64,000 bases of DNA. Origin: Sulfuricurvum sp. IAE1. GTDB taxonomy: Bacteria > Campylobacterota > Campylobacteria > Campylobacterales > Sulfurimonadaceae. The notes beneath the pieces were generated by a model. That model saw nothing but the letters and a program-made list of their open reading frames with translations. It was not told the DNA's origin and searched no databases. Position numbers and translations under genes: made by a program. The first letter of the stretch is position 1, and every line of letters starts with the position of its first letter. Positions 48,752-58,110 of this stretch are shown piece after piece. The DNA is taken from the NCBI RefSeq assembly GCF_004347735.1, contig NZ_SLTI01000042.1, positions 186,001-250,000 on the forward strand. The letters run 5' to 3'.

Positions 48752-48985
48752 CTAGTTCTGGGTAATTTGATGATGGTGGATCGCGGCGGCTATCGCTGCC
48801 ACTTTTGCCTTGTCATCACTGCGTTTAGCCTGTGCTCTGGGAGTCGGTTCAGGCGCTTTTGGGGCTTCTGGGAAATATTTGTTGATCATTTTGGACATCA
48901 GTACCGTCATGTAGTTCATGATAATCAAGAACAAAAAAACGGTACCCATGCCCAACAACATGATTTTGACGCTTTCGAAAAACAC
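48752..48985 (-). CDS. oadG: Oxaloacetate decarboxylase gamma subunit
   Basis: 77 residues, starting at GTG behind AAGGAAA. Single TM helix (about 10-30), then a Pro/Ala/Lys-rich tail ending in IHHHQITQN, which resembles the Zn-binding histidine end of OadG. It assembles alpha with the membrane beta subunit. First gene of the operon, with a TAAAAT -10-like box at 49025-49030 on the minus strand. Confidence 0.85.
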   Translation of the reverse strand: MFFESVKIMLLGMGTVFLFLIIMNYMTVLMSKMINKYFPEAPKAPEPTPRAQAKRSDDKAKVAAIAAAIHHHQITQN

Positions 48986-49124
48986 GCGCTTTCCTTTTGT
49001 TTGTAATCAAATCGTAACGCGCAGATTTTATCCAAACGATGTTTAAATATTATTTACCGGAATGCGCTTGTGCCGACCGAGTGGAAAAAATGTTACTCTT
49101 CGCTATTTTTAAAATTTGATTGGC

Positions 49125-49130
49125 TACAAT
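49125..49130 (+). promoter_or_regulatory. -10 box upstream of ppa
   Basis: GGCTACAATCGC with TACAAT at 49125-49130, 31 nt before the ppa ATG. AAAGAGGTG lies in between as Shine-Dalgarno. Confidence 0.55.
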
Positions 49131-49161
49131 CGCGTCATCAAATACACAAAGAGGTGCTCTC

Positions 49162-49683
49162 ATGGATTTAACCAAAATCGGCTACGGCGAAAACCCGGAC
49201 AAAGTTAAAGCGATCATCGAAATCGCGTGCGGTTCAAACATCAAATACGAAGTGGAAAAAGAGAGCGGCGCACTGGTACTGGATCGTGTAATGCACTCGG
49301 CGATGTACTATCCGGCAAACTACGGTTTCGTCAACAAAACCCTCTCCCAGGACGGCGATCCGGCGGATATCCTCATCCTGACCGAATATCCTATGGTTGA
49401 GGGATGCGTCACCAACTGCCGCCTTGTGGGTGTGCTTATCATGGAAGACGAAAGCGGCATCGACGAAAAACTCCTCGCGGTCCCGACGTCCAAAATCGAT
49501 CCGACGTTCGAAGAGATCCAGGATTTGGGCGACATTCCCCAACACACGCTGGCCAAAATCAAAAACTTCTTCGAAACCTACAAAATGCTCGAACCGGGTA
49601 AATGGGTCAAAGTCAAAGGGTTTGAAAACAAAGCCGCCGCAACCAAAATCCTTCAAGACGCCATCAACAACTACAAAGAGTAA
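49162..49683 (+). CDS. ppa: Inorganic pyrophosphatase
   Basis: 173 residues from the ATG at 49162. Family I pyrophosphatase with the metal-binding motif DGDPADILIL (about 72-81), conserved YPANYGFV (about 54-61) and EDESGIDEKLLAVP (about 100-113). It pulls biosynthetic reactions by hydrolysing pyrophosphate. A small membrane-protein gene follows 5 nt later. Confidence 0.96.
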   Translation: MDLTKIGYGENPDKVKAIIEIACGSNIKYEVEKESGALVLDRVMHSAMYYPANYGFVNKTLSQDGDPADILILTEYPMVEGCVTNCRLVGVLIMEDESGIDEKLLAVPTSKIDPTFEEIQDLGDIPQHTLAKIKNFFETYKMLEPGKWVKVKGFENKAAATKILQDAINNYKE

Positions 49684-49688
49684 AGCGT

Positions 49689-49979
49689 ATGATCGATTTT
49701 GGCTCCCAGGAAATTTTTGCGTACGCCATTTTCGGGCTGATCCTGAATTTTTTGTTCTCGATCGCCTTTGGCCTCTACCTGAGCAAAAACATCGGAGTCG
49801 AAGAGATGATCCTCTCCAAAGGGAACCGGATACAGCCGTGGTGGCTTTCGCTCTCGCTGGCCGTTCCCTACGCCAAAATGGCCATCACCCTCTACCGGGT
49901 TGCCATTTTGCAGTTTTACTTTCTCGATCGCGGACTCACCCACAAAGAGTTCTGGATCTATCTGACCAGCAACGATTAA
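49689..49979 (+). CDS. Small membrane protein after ppa (96 aa)
   Basis: A clear TM segment at about 8-30 (FAYAIFGLILNFLFSIAFGLYL). A second hydrophobic stretch at about 52-76 (WWLSLSLAVPYAKMAITLYR) is more amphipathic. Spacing of 5 nt from ppa implies one transcript. No family recognised. Confidence 0.7.
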   Translation: MIDFGSQEIFAYAIFGLILNFLFSIAFGLYLSKNIGVEEMILSKGNRIQPWWLSLSLAVPYAKMAITLYRVAILQFYFLDRGLTHKEFWIYLTSND

Positions 49980-49997
49980 ACTCTCTTTTTTAACTAC

Positions 49998-50513
49998 TTA
50001 TTCTTCTTCTTTAATACACAACGATTTGATCGACGTTTCGTAAAGCCCTTTTTTGAGTTTTTCCGCCGCCGTCTGGGCCCGCTGGAGCTTTGCGTCCCAT
50101 TCGGGATTGCGGAATGCGGGATCGCGAACGGCCAGACCTTCGCGCAACAGCATCTCGCTGTAGCTTTCAGGGCCGTTCGCGTAGAGGACGCATCCTCCCT
50201 GAATCAGCTGGAAATGGTACGACTGACGCGGATGCAGGTGGATAAGCGCGTGTTTTCGGTGTGAAGGATGAGCGCGCCAGTAACGTTCGATCTCTTGTTT
50301 GCATGCCTCGGGCTGCGGCGCCTGCGAGACCATTTTTTCCAGTCCGATAATACCGAACGGTTCGCACGAAAAAGGGATGTTTCGATAAAGCATCCGTATT
50401 TTTTCGTTCGATTCGATCCGGTCAAGCAGCGCGACGCTGATATCGGCATGCAAAACCGTCGCCGCCAGATGAAAGAGGCTAAAGAGGATAATTTTTGTTT
50501 CTTTTTTACTCAT
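49998..50513 (-). CDS. Exported SNase-like (thermonuclease-fold) protein
   Basis: 171 residues from the ATG at 50511-50513. A longer frame (to 50606) has no good start signal and would bury the signal peptide. Signal peptide about 1-22. The rest follows the staphylococcal-nuclease OB-fold order, with IPFSCEPFG, YHFQLIQGGCVLYANGPESY and EMLLREGLAVRDP. The nuclease active-site Asp/Arg/Glu set is not clearly present, so it may bind nucleic acid without cutting. Confidence 0.6.
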   Translation of the reverse strand: MSKKETKIILFSLFHLAATVLHADISVALLDRIESNEKIRMLYRNIPFSCEPFGIIGLEKMVSQAPQPEACKQEIERYWRAHPSHRKHALIHLHPRQSYHFQLIQGGCVLYANGPESYSEMLLREGLAVRDPAFRNPEWDAKLQRAQTAAEKLKKGLYETSIKSLCIKEEE

Positions 50514-50774
50514 CGCAGTGTTTTTGAACTCTTTTTTTGTCTCGTTTAGAAATATTTTTGGGTCTAAACTTAAATCAACAGCCACATTTACAGCATAATA
50601 AAACATGTTATAACAGCATTTTCAGCCAAACTTAACGAACGGTTTCCCGCCATACGGTAGCTTACACCAGATTTCTATTAGTTTTTCTTAACTGATTTAT
50701 TTAAAAATATTACGCAATGGTTACGGCTTTGCTTATACCTTAAAATTTCACATCCAATTTAGGAGGTGCAGATT

Positions 50775-51314
50775 TTGAGATTTCTTGCCCTGATTGCCTT
50801 GCTGGCTGTGTCACTTTTGAGTGACGACGTCATCAACAAAATGACTCCGAAACAACTCTATGTTTTGCAAACGGTACGGGATGTCGCCAAAAGTATTCCC
50901 GACAAAAACGGCAGAACGTACGAGAACACGCTCAGCGCCATTTGTCTGACCGAAAGCAGTGCCGGAAAGAATATCATCGGAGATTTCCGAAAGAAAAAAT
51001 CGATCACGAAAGCATCGCTCGGACCGATGCAGATCCGTATCGCCACCGCCCGCCATGTATCGCAGAACGTTAAAAAGCTACGCTGGCTCAACGATCTCAG
51101 CGATGCACAACTGGCAGGACGGCTCCTTGGCGATATCAAACTTTCGGCCAAAATCGCAACCCATTACCTGGTTTTGCTCCAGAACAACCGCAAAGACCAT
51201 TTCTATGCGATCAGCGGATACAACGGGGGACTTTCCAACCGTCCCTACTACAACCGCGTCATGAAAAACATGGACCTGGTCAACCGTCTCCTCTCGTCGG
51301 GCAAAATCTCCTGA
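50775..51314 (+). CDS. Lytic-transglycosylase-like exported protein
   Basis: 179 residues, starting at the TTG at 50775, 8 nt after AGGAGG; the GTG at 50766 overlaps the Shine-Dalgarno and cannot be used. Signal peptide about 1-16. SLT-like features are CLTESSAGKN (catalytic Glu in E-S), ASLGPMQIRIATAR and YAISGYNGGLSNRPYYNRV. It would cleave peptidoglycan, perhaps for secretion or flagellar assembly. Confidence 0.82.
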   Translation: MRFLALIALLAVSLLSDDVINKMTPKQLYVLQTVRDVAKSIPDKNGRTYENTLSAICLTESSAGKNIIGDFRKKKSITKASLGPMQIRIATARHVSQNVKKLRWLNDLSDAQLAGRLLGDIKLSAKIATHYLVLLQNNRKDHFYAISGYNGGLSNRPYYNRVMKNMDLVNRLLSSGKIS

Positions 51315-51354
51315 TCCGTCCGGAGAGGCCCCCTCTTTTCCCCGATTATTAGGT

Positions 51355-51360
51355 TATAAT
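51355..51360 (+). promoter_or_regulatory. -10 box upstream of the 62-aa membrane protein
   Basis: AGGTTATAATGC with TATAAT at 51355-51360, 27 nt before the ATG at 51388. Confidence 0.55.
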
Positions 51361-51387
51361 GCTCCCAGCACTCGCCGGGAGGTCTGC

Positions 51388-51576
51388 ATGAATGATGAAA
51401 AGCTCAAAATCGTACTGGCGCTTTTAAGCGGTATTATTTTCAGTCTCGTCTTCATTCTGCTCGCTTTCGTTCTTCCGCTGAAAGAAGACCCCAATCCCAA
51501 AACGCTCGATACCCAGCTCAAAAAAATTTCCGAAGGGATCCGAGCCGGAAAACCGCCGCCGCCGCCGAATCAGTAA
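51388..51576 (+). CDS. Small single-TM protein (62 aa)
   Basis: TM helix at about 7-31 (VLALLSGIIFSLVFILLAFVL), then a charged tail ending in a run of prolines (KPPPPPNQ). GGGAGG precedes the ATG. Own promoter. No family recognised; the proline-rich end could contact an SH3-like or TonB-type partner, which is speculation. Confidence 0.65.
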   Translation: MNDEKLKIVLALLSGIIFSLVFILLAFVLPLKEDPNPKTLDTQLKKISEGIRAGKPPPPPNQ

Positions 51577-51631
51577 TCCTTTTCTTTGTAACCAGCACCT
51601 TTTTTTGGGTTATTTTTAACATCGTTGGTGA

Positions 51632-51637
51632 TACAAT
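51632..51637 (+). promoter_or_regulatory. -10 box upstream of the transducer gene
   Basis: GTGATACAATTTC with TACAAT at 51632-51637, 41 nt before the ATG at 51679. Confidence 0.5.
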
Positions 51638-51678
51638 TTCGTTCTTAATATTACAAAACGGTTACAAAGGTGTTCCGC

Positions 51679-53283
51679 ATGATTAATCTTTCTACGATTA
51701 AGGGCAAACTCATCGCCCTGTTGGTGCTGAGTTTCATCAGTTATATCACGGTCGCATATATGGCATATTCAAACAACAATGATGCCGGTAAAACGATGGA
51801 AAGAATGCTTCTGATCGGGGACATGCGCGCGCATGCCAACGGTTCGATGATGGAGCTTCGCGGCTATCAGCTGCTTTACACGGACGATAGACTTCAAGCT
51901 TACCGCGAGCGCAATGCCAAATTTGAAAAAGCGACGAAAGACCTGATCGCGATTACACGTTCAAAAGAAAACAAAGAGCGTTTGAACACCATCTTGAAAC
52001 ATCATAAAGAGTGGCAAGCGCTGAACGAGCCCCGCATCCAGATCATCAGCGAAAATGAAAATGACATCCACAGCCTTGAATTCGCTTCGACCGAAGAGGG
52101 TAAAAAGCTTCAGGCGATCACCAAACAATCGGCCGAGCTGTACGAACAACTGGTCAAACAGCAGCGGGAATTGATCGATGAAATGTCAAAACGCAACATC
52201 GAAACCCTTAATTCCAACGCTGTCTTCATGGAGGTGATCATTTTCATCAGCGCCGCGGTGATGATGGGAGTTTTCTTTTTTATCATTCGTACGATAACCG
52301 CATCGATCGGCCGCTTGGAAGAGACAATCGAAGCCGTTGCGCAAAACCGCGACTTTACCCGCAACGTCAAGATCGAAGGGAACGACGAACTGAGCCTGAT
52401 GAGTGCGAAAATCAACGAACTCGTTAACTTGCTGCGCGATTCGTTCCAGGGGATCCGTTCGACGTCGAGCGAAAACCTCTCGGTATCGGCGGAACTCTCC
52501 GCAACGACCCTCTCGATAGGAAAAGCGGCCGAGGAAGAGGCCAAAATCGTCACCCAGACGACCGCCGAATCGGATCAGATGAAAGAGGCGATGAAAGCTT
52601 CGGCCCTCGAAGCCCAATCCGTACGGGACAAAGCGCTCAATGCCCGTGAAAACCTCCTCGAAGCCCAGTCGGCACTCCACAACACGATCGAACAGCTCTC
52701 GCTCACGGTCCAGATGGAAGGGGAGATCAACGAGCGGCTCAATTCGCTCTCCAACGAAGCGTCCCAGGTCAAACAGGTCCTCACCGTGATCGCCGACATC
52801 GCCGACCAGACGAACCTCCTCGCCCTCAATGCCGCGATCGAAGCGGCGCGCGCCGGTGAACACGGCCGGGGCTTCGCCGTCGTCGCCGACGAGGTGCGCA
52901 AGCTGGCCGAACGGACCCAGAAAAGTCTGATCGAAACCAATGCGACCGTCAACGTCATCGTCCAGTCGATCAACGACATCACCGATCAGATGAACCACAA
53001 CACCCAGCGGATCGAAAAACTCGCCGGTGCATCGGCCGAAGTGAGCGATCACACCGAAATCGCCGTCAGCGCGCTGGCCGATACCGTTCAGGCGATCGAG
53101 AGACTCTCGGCCGATTCGCAGACCAATGCCGACACGACCGACCGGATTATCCAGAAAATCGAGAACATCAACAAACTTTCGACCTCCAACGCGCGGAGCG
53201 TCGAAGAGATCGCCGCGGCCGCCGAGCACCTGCACCAGATGACCGAACGCCTCACCGACCAGATTTCGGTTTTCCGTACCTGA
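51679..53283 (+). CDS. Methyl-accepting chemotaxis protein with helical-bundle sensor
   Basis: 534 residues from the ATG at 51679. TM1 about 9-29, a periplasmic four-helix-bundle-like region about 30-180, TM2 about 190-210 and HAMP about 212-265. The cytoplasmic signalling tip has [20 protein letters not shown] (about 370-389) and [19 protein letters not shown]. The ligand is not evident. Lies next to cheB and cheR (convergent). Confidence 0.93.
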   Translation: MINLSTIKGKLIALLVLSFISYITVAYMAYSNNNDAGKTMERMLLIGDMRAHANGSMMELRGYQLLYTDDRLQAYRERNAKFEKATKDLIAITRSKENKERLNTILKHHKEWQALNEPRIQIISENENDIHSLEFASTEEGKKLQAITKQSAELYEQLVKQQRELIDEMSKRNIETLNSNAVFMEVIIFISAAVMMGVFFFIIRTITASIGRLEETIEAVAQNRDFTRNVKIEGNDELSLMSAKINELVNLLRDSFQGIRSTSSENLSVSAELSATTLSIGKAAEEEAKIVTQTTAESDQMKEAMKASALEAQSVRDKALNARENLLEAQSALHNTIEQLSLTVQMEGEINERLNSLSNEASQVKQVLTVIADIADQTNLLALNAAIEAARAGEHGRGFAVVADEVRKLAERTQKSLIETNATVNVIVQSINDITDQMNHNTQRIEKLAGASAEVSDHTEIAVSALADTVQAIERLSADSQTNADTTDRIIQKIENINKLSTSNARSVEEIAAAAEHLHQMTERLTDQISVFRT

Positions 53284-53285
53284 CG

Positions 53286-53891
53286 TCAGGTACGGGCGAA
53301 TTCGTCCATCATCCGGATGATCTCCTCGGGAGCGAGGATGTATCCGGCAGCCCCTTTTTCGATTGCCCGCGCGGGCATTCCGAAAACGGGGGAACTCTTT
53401 TCGTCCTGACATACCGTCACTCCCCCCTTCGAAGCGATACGTACCATCCCCTCGACTCCGTCATCCCCGATCCCCGTCAACAGAATCGCCAGTATCGATT
53501 GACCAGGCCATAAAGCCGCAGCGCTGAAAAACATGTCGTCGACGCTGGGGATGAAGTCGTGGCGTTCACCCCGGTCTCCTTCGAGATGGCGAACGGCCAA
53601 ACGCCCTTCCCCCCCGTCCGCGGCAAACGTCAGATGGCTTCCGCCGTGCGCGACGACGATCATCCCGCCTTCGAGAAGAAGGCGGTCGGACGATTCGACG
53701 ACACGGTTCGAGGTGCAGTTCTGGAGTCTTGAAGCAAACGAGCTGCTCAGTCCGGAGGGAAAATGCTGAACGATGCAGATGGGATAGGGGTAATCACCCA
53801 TCACGCCGCTGATCAGCTTTTCAATCACACCCGGACCGCCTGTGGAAGCGCCGATGAGAACGATCTTGGAAGGGGTCGGACGGTACATCAA
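53286..53891 (-). CDS. cheB: CheB methylesterase domain protein (no receiver domain)
   Basis: 201 residues, only the catalytic domain. Ser16 in GASTGGP, His43 in VQHFPSG and Asp143 in LTGIGDDG form the triad. It removes methyl groups from transducer glutamates. Loss of the N-terminal receiver is known for CheB of Campylobacterota, so activity cannot be set by CheA phosphorylation. Its start follows the cheR stop by 6 nt. Confidence 0.93.
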   Translation of the reverse strand: MMYRPTPSKIVLIGASTGGPGVIEKLISGVMGDYPYPICIVQHFPSGLSSSFASRLQNCTSNRVVESSDRLLLEGGMIVVAHGGSHLTFAADGGEGRLAVRHLEGDRGERHDFIPSVDDMFFSAAALWPGQSILAILLTGIGDDGVEGMVRIASKGGVTVCQDEKSSPVFGMPARAIEKGAAGYILAPEEIIRMMDEFART

Positions 53892-53897
53892 AACATC

Positions 53898-54737
53898 TCA
53901 GGAACGCACGGTGTAGTATTTCACACCGTCGGTGTAATGTTCGTTCAATTCGCTCGGGGTGGAATGGATATCGGCATGACCGAAGAAAAAAAGACTCTTT
54001 GGCCCTTTGGCCAATGCGCACAACGCCCTGATGGCGGCGTGAACGGTCGGAGGATCGAAATAGATCAGCATGTTACGCGAGAGAAGGTAATCGAATGTCC
54101 CCAGTCGCTTCATCTGCGGATCGAAAACGTTCATCGCCTCGAAACGGACATGCGAACGGATCGAATCCCTGATCCGGTATTTCTCCCCTTCGGGATCGAA
54201 ATAGCGATCGATCAACGTATCGGAGAGGCGGTGAAGCGACCTCTTGCTGTACAGACCGCTTCGCGCCCGTTCGATCGCTTCGGTATTGATATCGATCGAG
54301 ACGATCTCGATACGGCTCATATCGGCTCCCGCTTCGCTCAGCGCAATGGCGATCGTGTAGGGTTCTTCCCCCGTCGATCCCGGAGCGCACAATATCCGCG
54401 CGCCGAAACGGGACGAGGCCGCATGACGTGCGATATACTCGATCTGCCCCATCTCCCGGAAAAAATAGGTTTCGTTGACCGTCAGAAAATTAACCAGCGC
54501 TTCCATCACCGGTTCCTCCCGACGCAACGCATTCAAAAGGGAAGCGTACGAAGCATAGCCGCGATCTCTGGCGAAATGGGCCAGCTTGGTCGCGGTAATC
54601 GATTTTTTTTGCTCGAAGGTGATCCCCGTTTTTGCCGTAAAGTAGGAAAAAACCTCATCGGGGTTGCTGAAATCTTCGATTACTTCCGCAACCGGCGGTT
54701 CGGATTTCGTTTTTTGGGTTCGAAACCATTTCAGCAC
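53898..54737 (-). CDS. cheR: Chemotaxis methyltransferase CheR
   Basis: 279 residues from a GTG at 54735-54737, which overlaps the end of the diguanylate cyclase gene by 7 nt. N-terminal helical domain, then the SAM domain with ILCAPGSTGEEPYTIAIAL (about 119-137) and SIDINTEAIERARSGLYS (about 153-170), and a late FFGHADIHS segment. It methylates transducer glutamates. Operon with cheB. Confidence 0.93.
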   Translation of the reverse strand: MLKWFRTQKTKSEPPVAEVIEDFSNPDEVFSYFTAKTGITFEQKKSITATKLAHFARDRGYASYASLLNALRREEPVMEALVNFLTVNETYFFREMGQIEYIARHAASSRFGARILCAPGSTGEEPYTIAIALSEAGADMSRIEIVSIDINTEAIERARSGLYSKRSLHRLSDTLIDRYFDPEGEKYRIRDSIRSHVRFEAMNVFDPQMKRLGTFDYLLSRNMLIYFDPPTVHAAIRALCALAKGPKSLFFFGHADIHSTPSELNEHYTDGVKYYTVRS

Positions 54738-57025
54738 GGCATCGTCTTTTGGCAGATTTCGGCATCGACAAGGCGGACGAGATTACGTCCTTCGCGTTTG
54801 GCCTTGAACAAAGCGCAATCGACGTGGGCGATGTTTTCGTGAACGCTTAGGGTACGGTCCATTTCCCCCACTCCGATACTGATCGTCACCGTCCCGTACG
54901 TTTTGAACGGGTGTTCCGCCACCGCCGAACGGAGGTTTTCGGCAACCGATACCGCCTGCTCCAACCCCGTATGCGGCAGGATGACGATAAATTCTTCGCC
55001 GCCCCACCGGCCGACGATATCGATGGAACGGACATTCTTCCGGAAGATGCCCGCAAGCTCGCAAAGAACCGTATCTCCCGCCTGGTGGCCGTAGGTGTCG
55101 TTGATCGTTTTGAAGTAGTCGATGTCGATCAGCATGACCGAGGTGCGGTATTCCGGATAACGCGAAAGGACCGTTTTCTCTTCGATCAGTCGCTGATCGG
55201 TCTTTTGACGGTTGTAAAGCCCCGTCAGTTTGTCGGTGATCGACATCTCACGCAGTTTTGTATTCAGACGCCGAAGATCGTAATAGCGCCATCCGAACAT
55301 CAGCGATCCGAGTATGATGAACCCGAATGTTTTATAGATAACATCCCGGTCGATCCAGGGGACCTCTTCGACCGTCGACATCCAGCGGTTGTAGATCCCC
55401 TGCATCGTCCCCTCGTCGAGATTCCGAACCGATTTTTCGAAAATCGAATGCAAGATCGGCTGATCGCTGCGCGTGGCAACCCGCAATTCGTCTTTTTCGT
55501 ACAGGCGCGACGAAACTTTGAGAGTGCCGGCGTACTCTTTTTGGACGTAGGAGGTGGCGACTGCCAGGTTGTCGATGTATCCGAACAGCTCCCCCCGCTC
55601 GACCATCTCCAGCCCCTCGGTGATCGAGGCGACCTCCACGATCGACACCTCTTTATACTGTTCTCGAAGGCGCCCGAGGGTTGCGTACCCTTTGACCACG
55701 CCGATTTTTTTCCCTTTGAGGTCGTTCAGGTTTTCGCTGAAAGGCTTTTCGACCGTGGTCACCAGCACGAGCGGAAAAGTCAGGTAAGGTTCGGTGAAAT
55801 CGAGGTAGGCCAGCCTTTGGGGCGTCTCCCCCGAGAGGGAAAGGATATCGCACCGACGGGATTTTACGTATTGCAGCGATTGTTCCCACGAAGCGGTTCG
55901 AACCAGTTCGATCGGCGTTCCGAGCTTTTTTTCAAAATGGTCCATCACCTCAGCGGCCATACCGATGTGCCTGCCCTCGCGGATCGCTTCGAGCGGATAC
56001 CATTCGGGATCGACGCACATGAGAATCTTTTTCTTATTCAGCAGATACTCTTTTTCCTCAGGGCTCAGTTCGAGCCCCTTGTCCGAAGCGGCCATGATGT
56101 CGTTGAACATAAACCGCCCGAGTTTCTGGTCCGAGCGCAGCAGCCCCGCCTGCGAAAGCTGCTTGAAGGCGCGCACGGTGAGTTCGGGATTGACTTCGCC
56201 GACTTTGTAAAAATCGGTCAGCATCAGGTCTTTGGTGACTTTCGCCTCATACAGCAGCGCTTCGCGGGACTTGTTGGTGGCGTATTTGCGCAGGAGGATA
56301 TCGACGATCTCGTCCGAATGGGCCAGCGCATAGTGCCAGCCGCGGTTCGTCGCCTGGATGAAACGCCGGGTCCGTTCGGTATGCTTCAGAGCTTCGGCGG
56401 GGGAGGTGAAGAGGTTGACCGCACTCATCACGAACCCGTAATCGGCGGGGTCGATCGTTTCGTATTCGATCCCCGCCTTATCGAGATAATAGAGTTCGTT
56501 GGAGCGGAAAACGCTCATCACGTCGACTTTACCGTTGACGAAATCGTCGACGTGGAACGTATGATCGACGAAACGGGCATTTTTCTCGGTAACCCCGAAA
56601 TGCCCCAGCATCAGCCCAAGCGTACTGTATTTGAACTCGTCTTTCGTCCCCATGATCGTTTTGCCCACCATTTGCGAAGGCTTCGAAATCCCTTTTCGGG
56701 CGACAAAAATAAGCGGCGAGTGCTGGTAGTACGTCCCAAGCAAGACAATCGGTTTCAGACGCCCGGCATCGATGACGATACTGGTGTTGTACAACCCGTA
56801 CGTCGCTTTGCGGCTGAGGACGTCGGCAACGGTATCGACCCCTTCACGGTATTCGCGCAGCTCGACGTCCAGACCCGCGTCCCGGTAAAACCCTTTCTCT
56901 TTGGCCGCGATAAACCCGGCGTATTCGAACTGAAACTTCCACGACATCTGCACCGAAACTTTTTCGAGAGGCACCTGCGCAAACAGGGGTGCCGCCATAA
57001 TCAAAACGAAAAAAAATAATCTCAC
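54731..57025 (-). CDS. Diguanylate cyclase with two periplasmic binding-protein sensor domains
   Basis: 764 residues. Signal/anchor about 1-16. Residues about 20-310 are an NMT1/THI5-like substrate-binding domain (VSVQMSWKFQFEYAGFIAAK). Residues about 335-555 are an SBP_bac_3 domain (LMCVDPEWYPLEAIREG, DLKGKKIGVVKGYA). TM about 575-590. The GGDEF domain is about 600-755 with active-site GGEEF and LTGLYNRQ. Makes cyclic di-GMP in response to ligands. Cotranscribed with cheR-cheB, linking motility methylation and c-di-GMP. Confidence 0.93.
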   Translation of the reverse strand: MRLFFFVLIMAAPLFAQVPLEKVSVQMSWKFQFEYAGFIAAKEKGFYRDAGLDVELREYREGVDTVADVLSRKATYGLYNTSIVIDAGRLKPIVLLGTYYQHSPLIFVARKGISKPSQMVGKTIMGTKDEFKYSTLGLMLGHFGVTEKNARFVDHTFHVDDFVNGKVDVMSVFRSNELYYLDKAGIEYETIDPADYGFVMSAVNLFTSPAEALKHTERTRRFIQATNRGWHYALAHSDEIVDILLRKYATNKSREALLYEAKVTKDLMLTDFYKVGEVNPELTVRAFKQLSQAGLLRSDQKLGRFMFNDIMAASDKGLELSPEEKEYLLNKKKILMCVDPEWYPLEAIREGRHIGMAAEVMDHFEKKLGTPIELVRTASWEQSLQYVKSRRCDILSLSGETPQRLAYLDFTEPYLTFPLVLVTTVEKPFSENLNDLKGKKIGVVKGYATLGRLREQYKEVSIVEVASITEGLEMVERGELFGYIDNLAVATSYVQKEYAGTLKVSSRLYEKDELRVATRSDQPILHSIFEKSVRNLDEGTMQGIYNRWMSTVEEVPWIDRDVIYKTFGFIILGSLMFGWRYYDLRRLNTKLREMSITDKLTGLYNRQKTDQRLIEEKTVLSRYPEYRTSVMLIDIDYFKTINDTYGHQAGDTVLCELAGIFRKNVRSIDIVGRWGGEEFIVILPHTGLEQAVSVAENLRSAVAEHPFKTYGTVTISIGVGEMDRTLSVHENIAHVDCALFKAKREGRNLVRLVDAEICQKTMPC

Positions 57026-57210
57026 CGAATCCCTTGTTATCGTCGTCTGCGTCTATTATCAACACTTTTTTCGATTATACGATAAATGTTGCTTAAATCA
57101 GAGAAAAAAACGCCTAAAAATTAATTTTTTTCACTATGGCGGTTTTCTATACCGCTCTTAATCCCCCGGGTGATACAACTATCCGAAGATACCTTACGCA
57201 AGGAGACGCT

Positions 57211-58083
57211 ATGAAACGGATTATCGCCATCTACAACGAGCATAAAAACAGCATCCAGTTTTACCTGCGCCATACCCTCGCCCATTTTTCGCCCCGATCC
57301 ACCGAGGCTAAAGATCTCCGACGGCTGTTCGAAACCGAAAAATCGGCGGAAGTGGTCTATGCCGTCAACACCGCATTTATCCAGTCCACTCCAAGCTACG
57401 GCCGGAACTACGTCGATACCGAGCGCGAAGGGGCCGACAAATCGTTTTATTTCCAATGGGTCAGTTTCGACAAGGAATCGATCCACATCAGCAATCCCTA
57501 TCTCCATCCAATGAACGGACGGCCGACCCTTACGGCGGTCAAACTCGAAGAAGGGCGCTACGTCGTCGCCGATTTCGATATGCTCCGACTCCTCGAATCG
57601 CTCCGGCTGATCGAACACAACAGCGCGTTCGAGAAGATCAATAAAGCGGTAATGGGGAGCGGCGGGATTTTACTGGGAAGTGTCGCGGTGTTCTTGATTT
57701 TTTACGGCGCGATGATTTTTGTGCGGATGCTCTTTGCACCCCACTCCTCAGAGGAGGTGATGCACGAGATATTCACCTCGATCATCTCGATCACGATCGG
57801 ACTGGCGATCTATGACCTGGCAAAAACGCTCATCGAAAACGAGGTGCTGTTCAAAAAAATCGATTACGGCAGCAACCTTCAGAGCAAAGTGTTGAGTAAA
57901 TTCCTCACCTCCATCATTATCGCCCTCTCGATCGAATCGCTGATGGCCGTCTTTAAAATCGTTCTGGACGATTACAGTAAGATCATCAACGCTTTTTATC
58001 TCATTACGGGGGTCACCATGCTGATCGTGGGAACGGGGATCTACAACCGCTTCTCCGAACGCAAGCAGAACGAAAACGGTTAA
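57211..58083 (+). CDS. Membrane protein with possible PDC/Cache-like N-terminal sensor
   Basis: 290 residues from the ATG at 57211 (AAGGAGA Shine-Dalgarno); the upstream frame lacks one. Residues 1-140 contain FLRHTLAHF-type helices and a GRNYVDTEREGADKSFYFQW stretch that recalls Cache sensor loops but lacks a preceding TM anchor. Four TM segments follow (about 155-180, 190-212, 235-258, 264-282). Widespread in related bacteria by my recollection; function unknown. Confidence 0.6.
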   Translation: MKRIIAIYNEHKNSIQFYLRHTLAHFSPRSTEAKDLRRLFETEKSAEVVYAVNTAFIQSTPSYGRNYVDTEREGADKSFYFQWVSFDKESIHISNPYLHPMNGRPTLTAVKLEEGRYVVADFDMLRLLESLRLIEHNSAFEKINKAVMGSGGILLGSVAVFLIFYGAMIFVRMLFAPHSSEEVMHEIFTSIISITIGLAIYDLAKTLIENEVLFKKIDYGSNLQSKVLSKFLTSIIIALSIESLMAVFKIVLDDYSKIINAFYLITGVTMLIVGTGIYNRFSERKQNENG

Positions 58084-58097
58084 AACCGCTTCTATGG

Positions 58098-58103
58098 TAT
58101 CAT
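58098..58103 (+). promoter_or_regulatory. -10 box immediately before the FliK-like gene
   Basis: GGTATCATTAAG with TATCAT at 58098-58103, 7 nt before the ATG at 58111. No Shine-Dalgarno lies between, so a leaderless transcript is predicted. Confidence 0.4.
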
Positions 58104-58110
58104 TAAGACC

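Noticed and set aside
50514-50606. Upstream extension of the SNase-like gene
   Set aside because: It would place about 30 charged residues before the signal peptide; the ATG at 50511-50513 gives a normal signal sequence.
52186-53412. A 408-codon minus-strand frame
   Set aside because: Antisense to the first transducer and running into cheB; low-complexity mirror translation.
54911-57019. A 702-codon open frame on the plus strand
   Set aside because: Exactly antisense to the diguanylate cyclase gene. The G+C-rich third positions of the real gene remove stops from the mirror frame; no domains are visible.
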